From Bacteroidota bacterium (GTDB lineage: Bacteria > Bacteroidota > Ignavibacteria > Ignavibacteriales > Ignavibacteriaceae), in assembly GCA_021778375.1 (NCBI GenBank), contig JAJYCM010000026.1, positions 1 through 16,494 on the forward strand: 16,494 nucleotides of DNA. Reading direction: 5' to 3'. The notes under the pieces are model-generated. The model was not told where the DNA came from. It ran no database searches and saw nothing but the letters and a program-made list of their open reading frames with translations. The first letter of the stretch is position 1; each line of letters starts with the position of its first letter. Positions 1-7,813 of this stretch are shown piece by piece. The position numbers and the translations under genes were made by a program.

Positions 1-9
1 TGAAGTGCA

Positions 10-43
10 AAACCTCGGAGGTTTAGGAAAACCTCCGAGGTTT
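10..43. repeat. Perfect 15-bp inverted repeat with self-palindromic arms
   Basis: The left arm AAACCTCGGAGGTTT (10-24) is the exact reverse complement of the right arm at 29-43, with the 4-nt loop AGGA. Each arm is also an odd palindrome around one central base (AAACCTC, G or C, GAGGTTT), so it can fold as one long hairpin or as two small ones. No T-run follows on the plus strand, so it is not a classical terminator there. It resembles short palindromic intergenic repeats seen in Bacteroidota-type genomes. Its function is unknown. Confidence 0.85.
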
Positions 44-111
44 CTCGCTATGTAATAATAACCTTTTGCGTAATATCAGTTAATAAACTGGATTTATGCT
101 GAAATAGCTTT

Positions 112-189
112 TGGAATGATGGAGTATTGGAATGTTGGAATAATGAAAAATATTAATCTATCCCAACATTCCAATACTCCATTATTCCA
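112..189. repeat. 29-bp imperfect inverted repeat made of 8-bp units
   Basis: The arms at 112-140 and 161-189 are reverse complements at 27 of 29 positions, separated by a 20-nt AT-rich loop. The left arm resolves into four tandem octamers of the form TGGARTNN: TGGAATGA, TGGAGTAT, TGGAATGT and TGGAATAA (112-143). The right arm is the same octamer series inverted. A related copy with three octamers lies at 11182-11205, so this is a dispersed family. No coding capacity or transposase is associated. It may be a small non-autonomous palindromic element or a structured RNA. Confidence 0.8.
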
Positions 190-255
190 CTACTTGTTGT
201 TGGTATCCCGTTATTTAACAGAAAATATTTCATACTAAAACATATTCTGAATTTT

Positions 256-1236
256 ATGGACGATCTTAACACAAACCCAATTCAAAACAATATACCGGAT
301 AATAATAATCCGGAAGAAGGAAATCAGGGAAGAAATCTTCCCGGGAAAAACATTCAGCCGCGTATATCACCAATAACTGCTGCGTTCATCGGCTTGTTCG
401 GAGGATTTTTCCTTTACCAAATTGTCGGCGGACTTTTAACCCTTGCCGTTTTTGGTTTTGATCTAAAGAGCGCTCCAGCGCAAAGCGTTAGGTTAATGAC
501 TATGGCAGGGCAAATTTTATTCATCCTGCTTCCGGCTCTGATTTTTGCCAAATGGTTTTATGAAGATGTCACCGAGATAATAAGATTCCGGTTACCCCGT
601 TGGGAAGAAATTCTTTTGTTTACATTAGGTATTGTAATTTTAACCCCATTGCTTCAATATTATTTATCTATCCAAAACTATTTTATTAATCAGTGGGCAA
701 TATCTTCTCCGTTAATTCATTCCTTAAAGTCATCACTTGACAAATTGAATGATATGGTCGATAAAACTTATGGTAGTTTGCTGACTGTGCATACTGTATT
801 TGGTGGACTACTTGTTATTATTGTAGTGGCTATTGTTCCCGCAATATGTGAAGAAGTAATGTTTAGAGGCTATATTCAGCGTAGTTTTGAATTTAGACTA
901 AAGCCGTTTTGGGCTGCTCTAATCACAGCGGTATTTTTTGGGATATATCATTTCAACCCTTATGGATTGCTCCCATTAATAGGGCTAGGTTTTTATTTTG
1001 GTTATGCTGCTTATATGAGCAACTCGATTGCCGTGCCTATGTCACTTCATTTTTTTAACAATTTTACTGCGGTGATATTTTATTTTATATTCGGACAGGA
1101 TGATTCTTTAAGTAGTTCAGTTGACAAAAATTTTGATTTGAATTCTTCGTTATTAATTCTTGTTGCCTTAATTTTTCTTTTCGGTGTTGTAATGTATTTG
1201 ATAAATAAGTATTATGCAAAAGTAAAAAACGCTTAG
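256..1236 (+). CDS. CPBP-family intramembrane metalloprotease
   Basis: Polytopic membrane protein of the CPBP/ABI (CAAX protease and bacteriocin-processing, PF02517) family, 326 aa. Residues 1-38 form a hydrophilic, Asn-rich cytoplasmic tail. About seven or eight hydrophobic segments follow between residues 40 and 318. All three family motifs are present: EExxxR at E199, E200 and R204; FxxxH at F228 to H232; and HxxxN at H265 to N269. These place the predicted metal site inside the membrane, so the enzyme should be active. The substrate is unknown. Bacterial members are linked to peptide maturation, immunity and envelope signalling, which cannot be resolved here. The ATG has no clear Shine-Dalgarno. 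It is the first gene of the long plus-strand cluster and ends 8 bp before the next start. Confidence 0.9.
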   Translation: MDDLNTNPIQNNIPDNNNPEEGNQGRNLPGKNIQPRISPITAAFIGLFGGFFLYQIVGGLLTLAVFGFDLKSAPAQSVRLMTMAGQILFILLPALIFAKWFYEDVTEIIRFRLPRWEEILLFTLGIVILTPLLQYYLSIQNYFINQWAISSPLIHSLKSSLDKLNDMVDKTYGSLLTVHTVFGGLLVIIVVAIVPAICEEVMFRGYIQRSFEFRLKPFWAALITAVFFGIYHFNPYGLLPLIGLGFYFGYAAYMSNSIAVPMSLHFFNNFTAVIFYFIFGQDDSLSSSVDKNFDLNSSLLILVALIFLFGVVMYLINKYYAKVKNA

Positions 1237-1244
1237 GAGGTCTT

Positions 1245-1589
1245 ATGCCAGTATGCCCAAATTGCAGTTATGAATATGTTGAAGGAATAACAATTTGTCC
1301 GGATTGCGGGATAAATTTGGTTGACGAGAAATCCTTTGTCAAACCCGAAGAATGGACCGAGCAAAATTGGGAAGTTGTGTTTACTTCTGATCTTGAGTAT
1401 GAAGCCGAAATGATGAAGGATAATCTTGAAGGAGCGGGAATTCATTCAGCGATTCTTTCTCAAGCAGATAGAAGTTTTCCTGCACCGGGTGATCTTTCGG
1501 TAGTAAAACTTCTTGTTCCTAAAAAGGATGTCCAGGCTGCATTAAATTTTATAGAGCAACTTAAAAATCGTCCGGATGATCAGGACTAA
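1245..1589 (+). CDS. Zinc-ribbon DUF2007 (putative signal-transducing) protein
   Basis: Small soluble protein of 114 aa. An N-terminal zinc ribbon is formed by two CxxC knuckles (C4, C7 and C18, C21). A linker leads to a DUF2007-type domain (PF09413, described as a putative prokaryotic signal-transducing domain) at about residues 38-110. That domain has the usual layout: an opening strand, a helix over an EAEMMKDNLE-like stretch, and a second strand/helix ending near FIEQL. The start is well supported by a perfect AGGAGG at 1235-1240, four bases before the ATG and overlapping the stop of the protease gene, which suggests translational coupling. No enzymatic motif is visible. The biochemical role of the family is not established. 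A sensor or adaptor linked to the membrane protease upstream is only a guess from position. Confidence 0.8.
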   Translation: MPVCPNCSYEYVEGITICPDCGINLVDEKSFVKPEEWTEQNWEVVFTSDLEYEAEMMKDNLEGAGIHSAILSQADRSFPAPGDLSVVKLLVPKKDVQAALNFIEQLKNRPDDQD

Positions 1590-1597
1590 GAACCGTA

Positions 1598-2419
1598 ATG
1601 GCTTTTAGTAACATAACACAAAGAGTATTGGTTGCCATTGCCGCAATTCCAATAATCATTGCCGCCTGCTATTTCGGAAACTTATTCTTCTTTTTGTTCG
1701 TACTTGCCATAGCGTTATTAGCATATTATGAATTTTACTCTTTTGTAATAAATAAAAACACCCACGTTAATATATGGTTTGGTGAACTGATAATATTTGC
1801 TTTATTACTTAATCAATATCGTTTTTTTATTAGTTACCAATCTCTTTTTCTGGTAATTGTTTTCTTAATTTCTTTGGTTGAACTTTTTCGCAACAACGGT
1901 TCGGCAATTATAAATATTGGGGCAACACTTCTAGGAATATTTTATATCGGTTTATTTTCATCGGCAATCATCGGCATTAGAGAATTTTATACCGGAGAGG
2001 CGAGATATTCTGACGGCGGTTATTTAATAATTTCTATTCTTGTAACAATATGGATTTGCGATTCCGCAGCCTTTTACGGTGGCACCGCATTTGGAAAGCA
2101 TAAACTTTTTCCCCGGGTTAGTCCTAAAAAAAGTTGGGAAGGTGCAATTTTTGGTTTTATATTTGCTATACTATCAATGATGACAGCACACGAAATTCTC
2201 CTGAATTTTGTACCATTATCAGAAGCTATTATCTTCGGAATTATTATCGGGACAATCGGGCAGCTTGGAGACTTGGTAGAGTCCCTCTTTAAACGGGATG
2301 CAGGGGTGAAAGATTCCTCCAGCCTAATTCCGGGTCATGGTGGACTTTTTGACCGGTTTGATTCACTTCTTTTTGTAGCACCGGTTATCTTTTTGGTCTT
2401 AAAATATTTTGGGAAATAA
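1598..2419 (+). CDS. cdsA: Phosphatidate cytidylyltransferase (CDP-diglyceride synthase)
   Basis: Integral membrane enzyme of 273 aa that makes CDP-diacylglycerol from CTP and phosphatidate, the branch point to all phospholipids. The diagnostic CdsA signature is intact near the C-terminus at residues 229-255. It runs S229, K232, R233, K238, D239, then P245, H247, G248, G249, D252, R253 and D255, matching the SxxKRxxxxKD to HGGxxDRxD pattern. About seven or eight transmembrane segments precede and surround it. Its length fits the 260-290 aa norm. It starts 8 bp after the DUF2007 gene and ends 12 bp before rimO, so it is probably co-transcribed. The Shine-Dalgarno is weak. Nothing is missing, and assignment is secure. 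Confidence 0.95.
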   Translation: MAFSNITQRVLVAIAAIPIIIAACYFGNLFFFLFVLAIALLAYYEFYSFVINKNTHVNIWFGELIIFALLLNQYRFFISYQSLFLVIVFLISLVELFRNNGSAIINIGATLLGIFYIGLFSSAIIGIREFYTGEARYSDGGYLIISILVTIWICDSAAFYGGTAFGKHKLFPRVSPKKSWEGAIFGFIFAILSMMTAHEILLNFVPLSEAIIFGIIIGTIGQLGDLVESLFKRDAGVKDSSSLIPGHGGLFDRFDSLLFVAPVIFLVLKYFGK

Positions 2420-2431
2420 AATTTTGCTTCG

Positions 2432-3730
2432 ATGAAGAATAAAGAAAAAATAAATATAATTACTCTCGGCTGCTCAAAAAATACAGTGGACTCGGAAAGA
2501 TTATTAAATCAGATTCGCGCTAATAATTTTAAATTGACCGAAGATCCTAATAACGCTGAAACTATTATCATCAACACTTGCGGCTTTATTGAAGCTGCAA
2601 AAAAGGAGTCGATTGATACTATTTTAAGTGCAGTGGCATTAAAGCTTGAAGGAAAAGTTAACAAAGTTATCGTAGCCGGCTGCCTATCGGAACGTTATAA
2701 AAATGAATTGGTAAAAGAGATCCCTGAAGTAGATGCTTACTTTGGTACGGAAAATTATGAGGCGATCTTAAAAGAATTAGGCGGTGAGTTAAAGTACAAT
2801 TTGCTCGGGGAGAGGTTATTGACTACGCCATCCCACACAGCATATCTAAAAATTTCCGAAGGATGTGATCATCCTTGCTCATTCTGTGCAATTCCCTTAA
2901 TGCGTGGAAAACATAAATCAAAGCCTATAGATGATCTTTTGAAAGAAGCAGAGTTCTTGTCAAAAAATGGCGCTAAAGAAATTGTAATTATTGCGCAAGA
3001 TACTACCGACTATGGAAAAGATATTTATAGCAAGCGATCCCTGGCTTCGCTTCTTAAACAGTTAACAGCCATCGAAGGTATTGAATGGGTGAGATTAATG
3101 TATGCCTATCCTTCTCATTTCCCTAATGATGTTATTGACGAGATCGCCTCTAATCCCAAAATTTGTAAGTATGTCGATTTACCTCTTCAGCATATTTCAG
3201 ATAATGTTTTAAAATCAATGCGAAGAGGTGTAACGGGCAAAATAACGCGGGAGCTTCTTGCTAAGCTTCGTGAAAGAGTCCCAGATATTACAATCAGGAC
3301 TACTTTTATCGTTGGGTATCCTAATGAGACGGAAAAGGATTTTGAAGAACTTTGCGAATTTGTAAAGGATAATAAATTCGACCGTTTTGGAGTTTTTCCA
3401 TTTTCAGTTGAAGAAAACACTTCGAGCTTTATTCTCGGAGATCAAATTCCGGAAAAGGAAAAGCAAAGAAGAAAAGATAAATTGATGGAAATACAAAAAG
3501 AAATTTCTCTTGAAAAAAACAAATCGTTTGTAGGAAAGAAATTGAAAGTCTTGGTTGAAACAAGGGAAGGCGAATATTATGTCGGCCGCACTTATCGTGA
3601 TGCTCCTGAAGTTGACGGGGAAATATTAATTCCGTTAAATGACGAGAAAATTATTTTAGGTAAATTTTATACCGTTGAGGTTTTTGATTATAATGAGTAT
3701 GATCTTTATGGAAAATTTTCTGAAAAGTAG
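2432..3730 (+). CDS. rimO: Ribosomal protein S12 methylthiotransferase
   Basis: Radical-SAM enzyme of 432 aa that adds a methylthio group to the beta carbon of the conserved aspartate in ribosomal protein S12. Domain order is typical: an N-terminal UPF0004 domain with its auxiliary [4Fe-4S] ligands C14, C50 and C84, a radical-SAM core with the CxxxCxxC cluster motif C145, C149 and C152, and a C-terminal TRAM domain (about 365-430) that binds the substrate. The LGCSKNxVDSE start and the EGCDHPCSFCAIP context favour RimO over the tRNA-modifying MiaB. Length is normal. It lies 12 bp after cdsA, and its stop overlaps the Shine-Dalgarno of the following GWxTD gene. Confidence 0.95.
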   Translation: MKNKEKINIITLGCSKNTVDSERLLNQIRANNFKLTEDPNNAETIIINTCGFIEAAKKESIDTILSAVALKLEGKVNKVIVAGCLSERYKNELVKEIPEVDAYFGTENYEAILKELGGELKYNLLGERLLTTPSHTAYLKISEGCDHPCSFCAIPLMRGKHKSKPIDDLLKEAEFLSKNGAKEIVIIAQDTTDYGKDIYSKRSLASLLKQLTAIEGIEWVRLMYAYPSHFPNDVIDEIASNPKICKYVDLPLQHISDNVLKSMRRGVTGKITRELLAKLRERVPDITIRTTFIVGYPNETEKDFEELCEFVKDNKFDRFGVFPFSVEENTSSFILGDQIPEKEKQRRKDKLMEIQKEISLEKNKSFVGKKLKVLVETREGEYYVGRTYRDAPEVDGEILIPLNDEKIILGKFYTVEVFDYNEYDLYGKFSEK

Positions 3731-3741
3731 GAGGATAAAAA

Positions 3742-5025
3742 ATGAAGATAATTTTTACATTTTTATTGCTCATACTCGAGTTCAATTTTACAAAAGCGCA
3801 AATTGAAAATGCCACAGAGCAAAATGCCTTTAATAGCAGCCCGAAATTTTATGAAGACCTGTTGAACTTTTCATCCGGAAAACAAAATACTACGCGTGTT
3901 GATGTTTTTATAGAAGTCCCATACAGCACTGTTCAATTTGTTAAGAATGATTCGGGATTTACAGGCGGCTTCTCGGTAACCGTATCTGTGTTTGATAAAG
4001 ACAAAAATAAATTGATTGAAGAAAAAACATGGACGGACAAGCTTTTTGTCAATGAATTCAATCAAACCATTTCTAAAAATAATTATAGCTTAAACTTAAA
4101 ATCGTTTTACCTTACGCCCGGGAAGTATTTTATTCGTACCGCTGTTGACGATAAAGAATCTAAATCAGAATATCCGCTCGAAATATTTTTCAATGTTAGA
4201 AACCTGTTGGCTACAACTGTTTCACTTAGTGATATTATGATTCTTGAAAAAAGGACAGAAAAACAAAACAAAAATAAAATTATTCCAAATGTTTCCGGCA
4301 ACGTTGCTTCACTGAAAAATGGTTTGCCGGTTTTCTATGAACTTTATTCAATTTCGGCACAAAAACTAAACATAAGTTATGAAGTTCTTAATAAAAACCT
4401 TAAGACTATCTTTCAAGAAAATCAAAATCAGTTTGTTGATTCAGGTAAAACTCAAATTTTCTACACCTTGAAGGATAGTAGTTTCAGCTTAGGATTGTAC
4501 AATCTAAGGGTAGTAGTTAAAAATAGCGAGGATAAGAAACTTGTTTCTATTCAAAGACCTTTCTTTTCACGCTGGGTAGGGCTTCCCACAAATGTGGTTG
4601 ATCTTGATAAGGCAATTGAACAACTCATCTATATTGCATCAACTTCGCAAATTAATTACATAAAGGAAGGTAAAACTAAAGAAGAAAAATTAAATCGTTA
4701 TAAAGCTTTTTGGAATACAGAATTCTCAGAGCCAAATATCGAAGAAAATCCTATTTTCAATGAGTATTATAGACGAGTTGCATATGCAGACGCTCACTTT
4801 TCACAATATTTTGCAGGTTGGAAATCGGACAGAGGAATGGTTTTTATTCTTCTAGGACCTCCGGATAATGTTGATAGGCATCCTTTTGATATTGATGCAA
4901 AACCGTATGAAGTATGGCAATATTATAATTTGAATATAAGCCTTATATTTCTAGATCGTACCGGCTTCGGTGATTACAGATTAATTACACCGCTAACAGG
5001 TGATCTCTATCGTTTTAGAAGATAA
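3742..5025 (+). CDS. GWxTD-domain secreted protein
   Basis: Protein of 427 aa with a Sec signal peptide (hydrophobic residues 3-15, probable cleavage after the TKAQ region near residue 20). The middle part (about 45-280) is strand-rich and looks like one or two beta-sandwich modules. The C-terminal part carries the family hallmark G359-W360-K361-S362-D363-R364-G365, followed by an LGPPD stretch and a V/I-W-x-Y core (EVWQYY). The usual Thr of GWxTD is Ser362 here, a mild substitution. GWxTD proteins (TIGR04514-like) are found in Ignavibacteria, Gemmatimonadota and relatives. Their function is unknown, so none is assigned. Export to the periplasm or outer surface is inferred. The start is fixed by AGGAGG at 3729-3734, seven bases upstream. 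Its place between rimO and a sugar kinase gives no clear clue. Confidence 0.85.
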   Translation: MKIIFTFLLLILEFNFTKAQIENATEQNAFNSSPKFYEDLLNFSSGKQNTTRVDVFIEVPYSTVQFVKNDSGFTGGFSVTVSVFDKDKNKLIEEKTWTDKLFVNEFNQTISKNNYSLNLKSFYLTPGKYFIRTAVDDKESKSEYPLEIFFNVRNLLATTVSLSDIMILEKRTEKQNKNKIIPNVSGNVASLKNGLPVFYELYSISAQKLNISYEVLNKNLKTIFQENQNQFVDSGKTQIFYTLKDSSFSLGLYNLRVVVKNSEDKKLVSIQRPFFSRWVGLPTNVVDLDKAIEQLIYIASTSQINYIKEGKTKEEKLNRYKAFWNTEFSEPNIEENPIFNEYYRRVAYADAHFSQYFAGWKSDRGMVFILLGPPDNVDRHPFDIDAKPYEVWQYYNLNISLIFLDRTGFGDYRLITPLTGDLYRFRR

Positions 5026-5085
5026 TATTTCAAGGTTTGACAGTATGATAATTGAAAATTCCCATTCACCTCAAATATTTTTTTT

Positions 5086-6051
5086 ATGGTCTTAACAGTA
5101 ACACTAAACCCGCTTTTAGAACGCCGTTATAAATTTAGCCGGATTAACTATAATCAAGAAAACCGCAACGGGATTTTAGAGATTAAAGCCGGTGGAAAAG
5201 GTATAAACGTTAGCCGTCAGTTGAATCATCTAAATGTTGAAAATATAGCTTTAACATTTTTAGGTGGCGCAAACGGTAAACAGCTTAAGGAGATTTTAAT
5301 AAAAGAGAACATTAAAATTACTTCGATAAGAACCGAAAGCAACACACGCGATGCCGCTATAATTATAGACGAAACATCCAATGGTATCTCAACATTTTTC
5401 AGTTCAAATTCCAAAATTACTTCGCTTGAAGTTGAAGAATTTAAATCAAAAATGGATAAGATGATTCAGAATTGTGAAATAGTAGTTTTTGCCGGAAGTT
5501 CTCCATGTGATGAAGCCGATTCAATCTTTCCATTCGGAATTGAAATTGCAAACCGGTATGATAAAATTTCCATATTAGATACTTACGGCAAACATTTTAA
5601 TGCTTGTTTAGAATCTCAGCCGACGATCATTCATAATAATATCTCTGAGATGGAGAAATCTCTTGATGTAGTCTTAAAGAATGAAAAAGAGAAAGTCGAT
5701 TTATTGAAAACTTTATACAAGAACCAAATTAAACAGGGTTATCTAACTGACGGAGGTAATGAAATCGTTACTTCAAATTTTGATTTTCATTTCAAGGTTC
5801 TTCCGCAGCCTATAAATCCGGTAGATCCAACAGGGAGTGGCGATGCTTTTGTTGCCGGTTTAATCTACGGCATGACTCACGATCTAAGATTTGAAGATAC
5901 TCTGCAAACTGCTGTATCACTTGGCTCTCTCAATGCTAACCGATTTGAAGTTTGTTCCGTTTCAATTGAAGAGGTTGATGCGCTGAAATCCCAGGTAATT
6001 GTTCAACCAATCGGCAAAAAAATGAAAATCGTAGATGTTTCGCCTAATTAG
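5086..6051 (+). CDS. PfkB-family phosphosugar kinase (1-phosphofructokinase/tagatose-6-phosphate kinase type)
   Basis: Ribokinase-fold kinase of 321 aa in the FruK/LacC/Pfk-2 branch, as shown by the N-terminal TVTLNP strand and the GGKGINVS motif (G36-S43). The C-terminal PfkB signature PTGSGDAF carries the catalytic base D253 and the anion-hole glycines G250 and G252. R88 matches the conserved TR substrate-site arginine. Two positions differ from the norm. The Asp after TLNPxx, which binds the sugar phosphate in Pfk-2, is E12. The usual KPNxxE motif is H183-N184-N185-I-S-E188. Activity as an ATP-dependent phosphosugar kinase is likely, but the exact sugar is uncertain. The ATG at 5086 fits the canonical N-terminus. 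The gene overlaps the next one by 17 bp. A 60-bp gap with no clear promoter precedes it. Confidence 0.8.
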   Translation: MVLTVTLNPLLERRYKFSRINYNQENRNGILEIKAGGKGINVSRQLNHLNVENIALTFLGGANGKQLKEILIKENIKITSIRTESNTRDAAIIIDETSNGISTFFSSNSKITSLEVEEFKSKMDKMIQNCEIVVFAGSSPCDEADSIFPFGIEIANRYDKISILDTYGKHFNACLESQPTIIHNNISEMEKSLDVVLKNEKEKVDLLKTLYKNQIKQGYLTDGGNEIVTSNFDFHFKVLPQPINPVDPTGSGDAFVAGLIYGMTHDLRFEDTLQTAVSLGSLNANRFEVCSVSIEEVDALKSQVIVQPIGKKMKIVDVSPN

Positions 6052-7798
6052 TTTTACCCTGTTATTTCTCTTTACCTTTTCTTTTACTTATCCTCAAACA
6101 GTTGAATCTATTCAAGTAATTGGCATCCATGTTTTTTCGCAGGATAATGTTTTGCGATGGAGCCAGGTTAGTACAGGAACAAAAATATTTCCGGGATTCC
6201 TGGATTCAATAAAAACCCGGCTCGCATTGCATTTTGGCGCCGAAGGTTATTTCCATGCTGAATTTCAAGGCTCAAAAATTGAGTTATCGCCTGATTCGCA
6301 GCACGTAAAATTGATTATTAAAATTGATGAAGGCGAGCCGACTTACTTAAGGAAAATATTCTTTACCGGCTTAGACACTGCTTCCGATAATAATATTTTC
6401 TCCTCATTCGATTTCCTTGAAAATCATATTTATAGCAAGTCAAACCTGGAAGAAAACATTTTATCTGCGCTAAATTATTTTCAGAACAACGGCTATCCGT
6501 TTGCGAAAATTATTATCTCTTCATTTTATTTTTATACTGATCCGGCAAAGAAAGATTATTTTGCCGATATTCATATAAATGTAAATAAGGAACGTCTTTG
6601 CAGGATTGATAAAATTGAAATAGCGGGTAATAATAAAACTCAATCTAACGTTATTCAAAGAGAACTTCGACTAAAGCCCGGAGAAGTATATTCTCAAAAA
6701 ATCATTGATGATTTACCCAGCCGCTTAAACCGGCTTGCCTTTTTTGAGCCTGTCGGTAATCCTAAATATTTTGTGGACTCAAAAAACGAGGGCATCCTTA
6801 GAATTGAAGTCAAAGAGAAGGTAACAAATAATTTCGACGGCATTATCGGTTACATTCCTTCGACTGTCTCCAATCAAAGTGGATATTTAACAGGACTTGT
6901 AGATGTTAGCCTCCGGAATCTTTTTGGTACCGGTAGAGCCGCAGCAATTCACTGGCAACAATATAATCGTTCATCGCAGGACTTACAGTTAAAATATCTT
7001 GAGCCTTGGTTGTTTGGTTATCCCTTCAATTTGAACTTAAGCTTATTTCAGAGGCAGCAAGACAGTACTTACGTTCAAAGAACTGTTGAAGCTTCTCTGG
7101 AATATTTAGCCACAGATAATGTTTCTGCTTCCGTTTTCATTTCTACGGATGCTGTTATTCCGACCGATAACGGGAACCAAATATTTACTGTTTATAATTC
7201 AAGCTCTATAACTACCGGCTTAAACATAAAAGTTGATACGCGTGACGATCCATACGCACCTACAAGGGGAATTTTGTTTTTAAATTCTTATTCATTCAGC
7301 AAAAAAACGATATCCGGACCGGTGCAATTTTTTACGCCGGATCTTGCAACCAGTATTAATTTGCAGCGACTGACATTTGATATTGGAGGTTATTATGAAA
7401 TATTTAACCGCCAGGTCATTGCGCTTGGATTGCATGGAAGAGAATTGCGAGGACAATTTTTTGAAAATAGTGACCTGTTCCGGCTCGGAGGTGCAAGTTC
7501 ACTTCGTGGTTACAGCGAAAGTCAGTTCCTTGGAAACCGGGTTATGTGGACAAATATGGAATTCCGCTCTTTGCTAACAAAACGTTCGTTCGTATTTTTA
7601 TTCTTGGATACAGGATATTATTTACGCAACGCAGATCCATCAAGAAATATTTTGAAAGCCGAAGGATTTAATATTGGTTATGGATTGGGAATGAATATTG
7701 AGACCGGGTTGGGCGTTTTGAGTGTCAGCTTCGCTCTTGCTAAAGGAGACTCTTTTTCAAATGGTAAAATCCATTTTGGAATTGTAAATCAGTTTTAA
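6035..7798 (+). CDS. Omp85/BamA-family outer-membrane protein with three POTRA domains
   Basis: Protein of 587 aa with a signal peptide (residues 1 to about 20, ending near TYPQ). Three POTRA-like modules follow, at about 23-105, 105-190 and 190-262; the third begins with an IDKIEIAGN strand. A C-terminal 16-strand-type beta-barrel occupies about 270-587. The Omp85 loop-6 motif is present as R491-G492-Y493 after LGGASSL, and the chain ends in Phe587, as expected for an outer-membrane beta-signal. True BamA usually has five POTRAs and about 800 residues, so this is more likely a TamA- or TamL-like or accessory Omp85 protein, acting in outer-membrane protein or lipid transport. The start lies inside the end of the kinase gene in another frame, implying translational coupling. 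Confidence 0.85.
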   Translation: MFRLISFTLLFLFTFSFTYPQTVESIQVIGIHVFSQDNVLRWSQVSTGTKIFPGFLDSIKTRLALHFGAEGYFHAEFQGSKIELSPDSQHVKLIIKIDEGEPTYLRKIFFTGLDTASDNNIFSSFDFLENHIYSKSNLEENILSALNYFQNNGYPFAKIIISSFYFYTDPAKKDYFADIHINVNKERLCRIDKIEIAGNNKTQSNVIQRELRLKPGEVYSQKIIDDLPSRLNRLAFFEPVGNPKYFVDSKNEGILRIEVKEKVTNNFDGIIGYIPSTVSNQSGYLTGLVDVSLRNLFGTGRAAAIHWQQYNRSSQDLQLKYLEPWLFGYPFNLNLSLFQRQQDSTYVQRTVEASLEYLATDNVSASVFISTDAVIPTDNGNQIFTVYNSSSITTGLNIKVDTRDDPYAPTRGILFLNSYSFSKKTISGPVQFFTPDLATSINLQRLTFDIGGYYEIFNRQVIALGLHGRELRGQFFENSDLFRLGGASSLRGYSESQFLGNRVMWTNMEFRSLLTKRSFVFLFLDTGYYLRNADPSRNILKAEGFNIGYGLGMNIETGLGVLSVSFALAKGDSFSNGKIHFGIVNQF

Positions 7799-7813
7799 CT
7801 AATTAAATTACTT

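Noticed and set aside
111..189. The octamer inverted repeat as a coding sequence, since one strand reads NIPILHYS-like residues
   Set aside because: Such peptides are a familiar artefact of these intergenic repeats. There is no start with a ribosome-binding site and no stable frame across both arms.
5037..5042. TTGACA sequence, a perfect sigma-70 -35 box, before the kinase gene
   Set aside because: The position 17 bp downstream reads TCCCAT, which is not a -10 box, and no TAnnTTTG element follows. It is probably chance within a 60-bp spacer.
5045..5095. A 16-codon open frame starting ATGATAATTG whose stop overlaps the kinase start region
   Set aside because: It has no ribosome-binding site, no recognisable peptide signal and no repeated-codon attenuator pattern. 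Its length is expected by chance.
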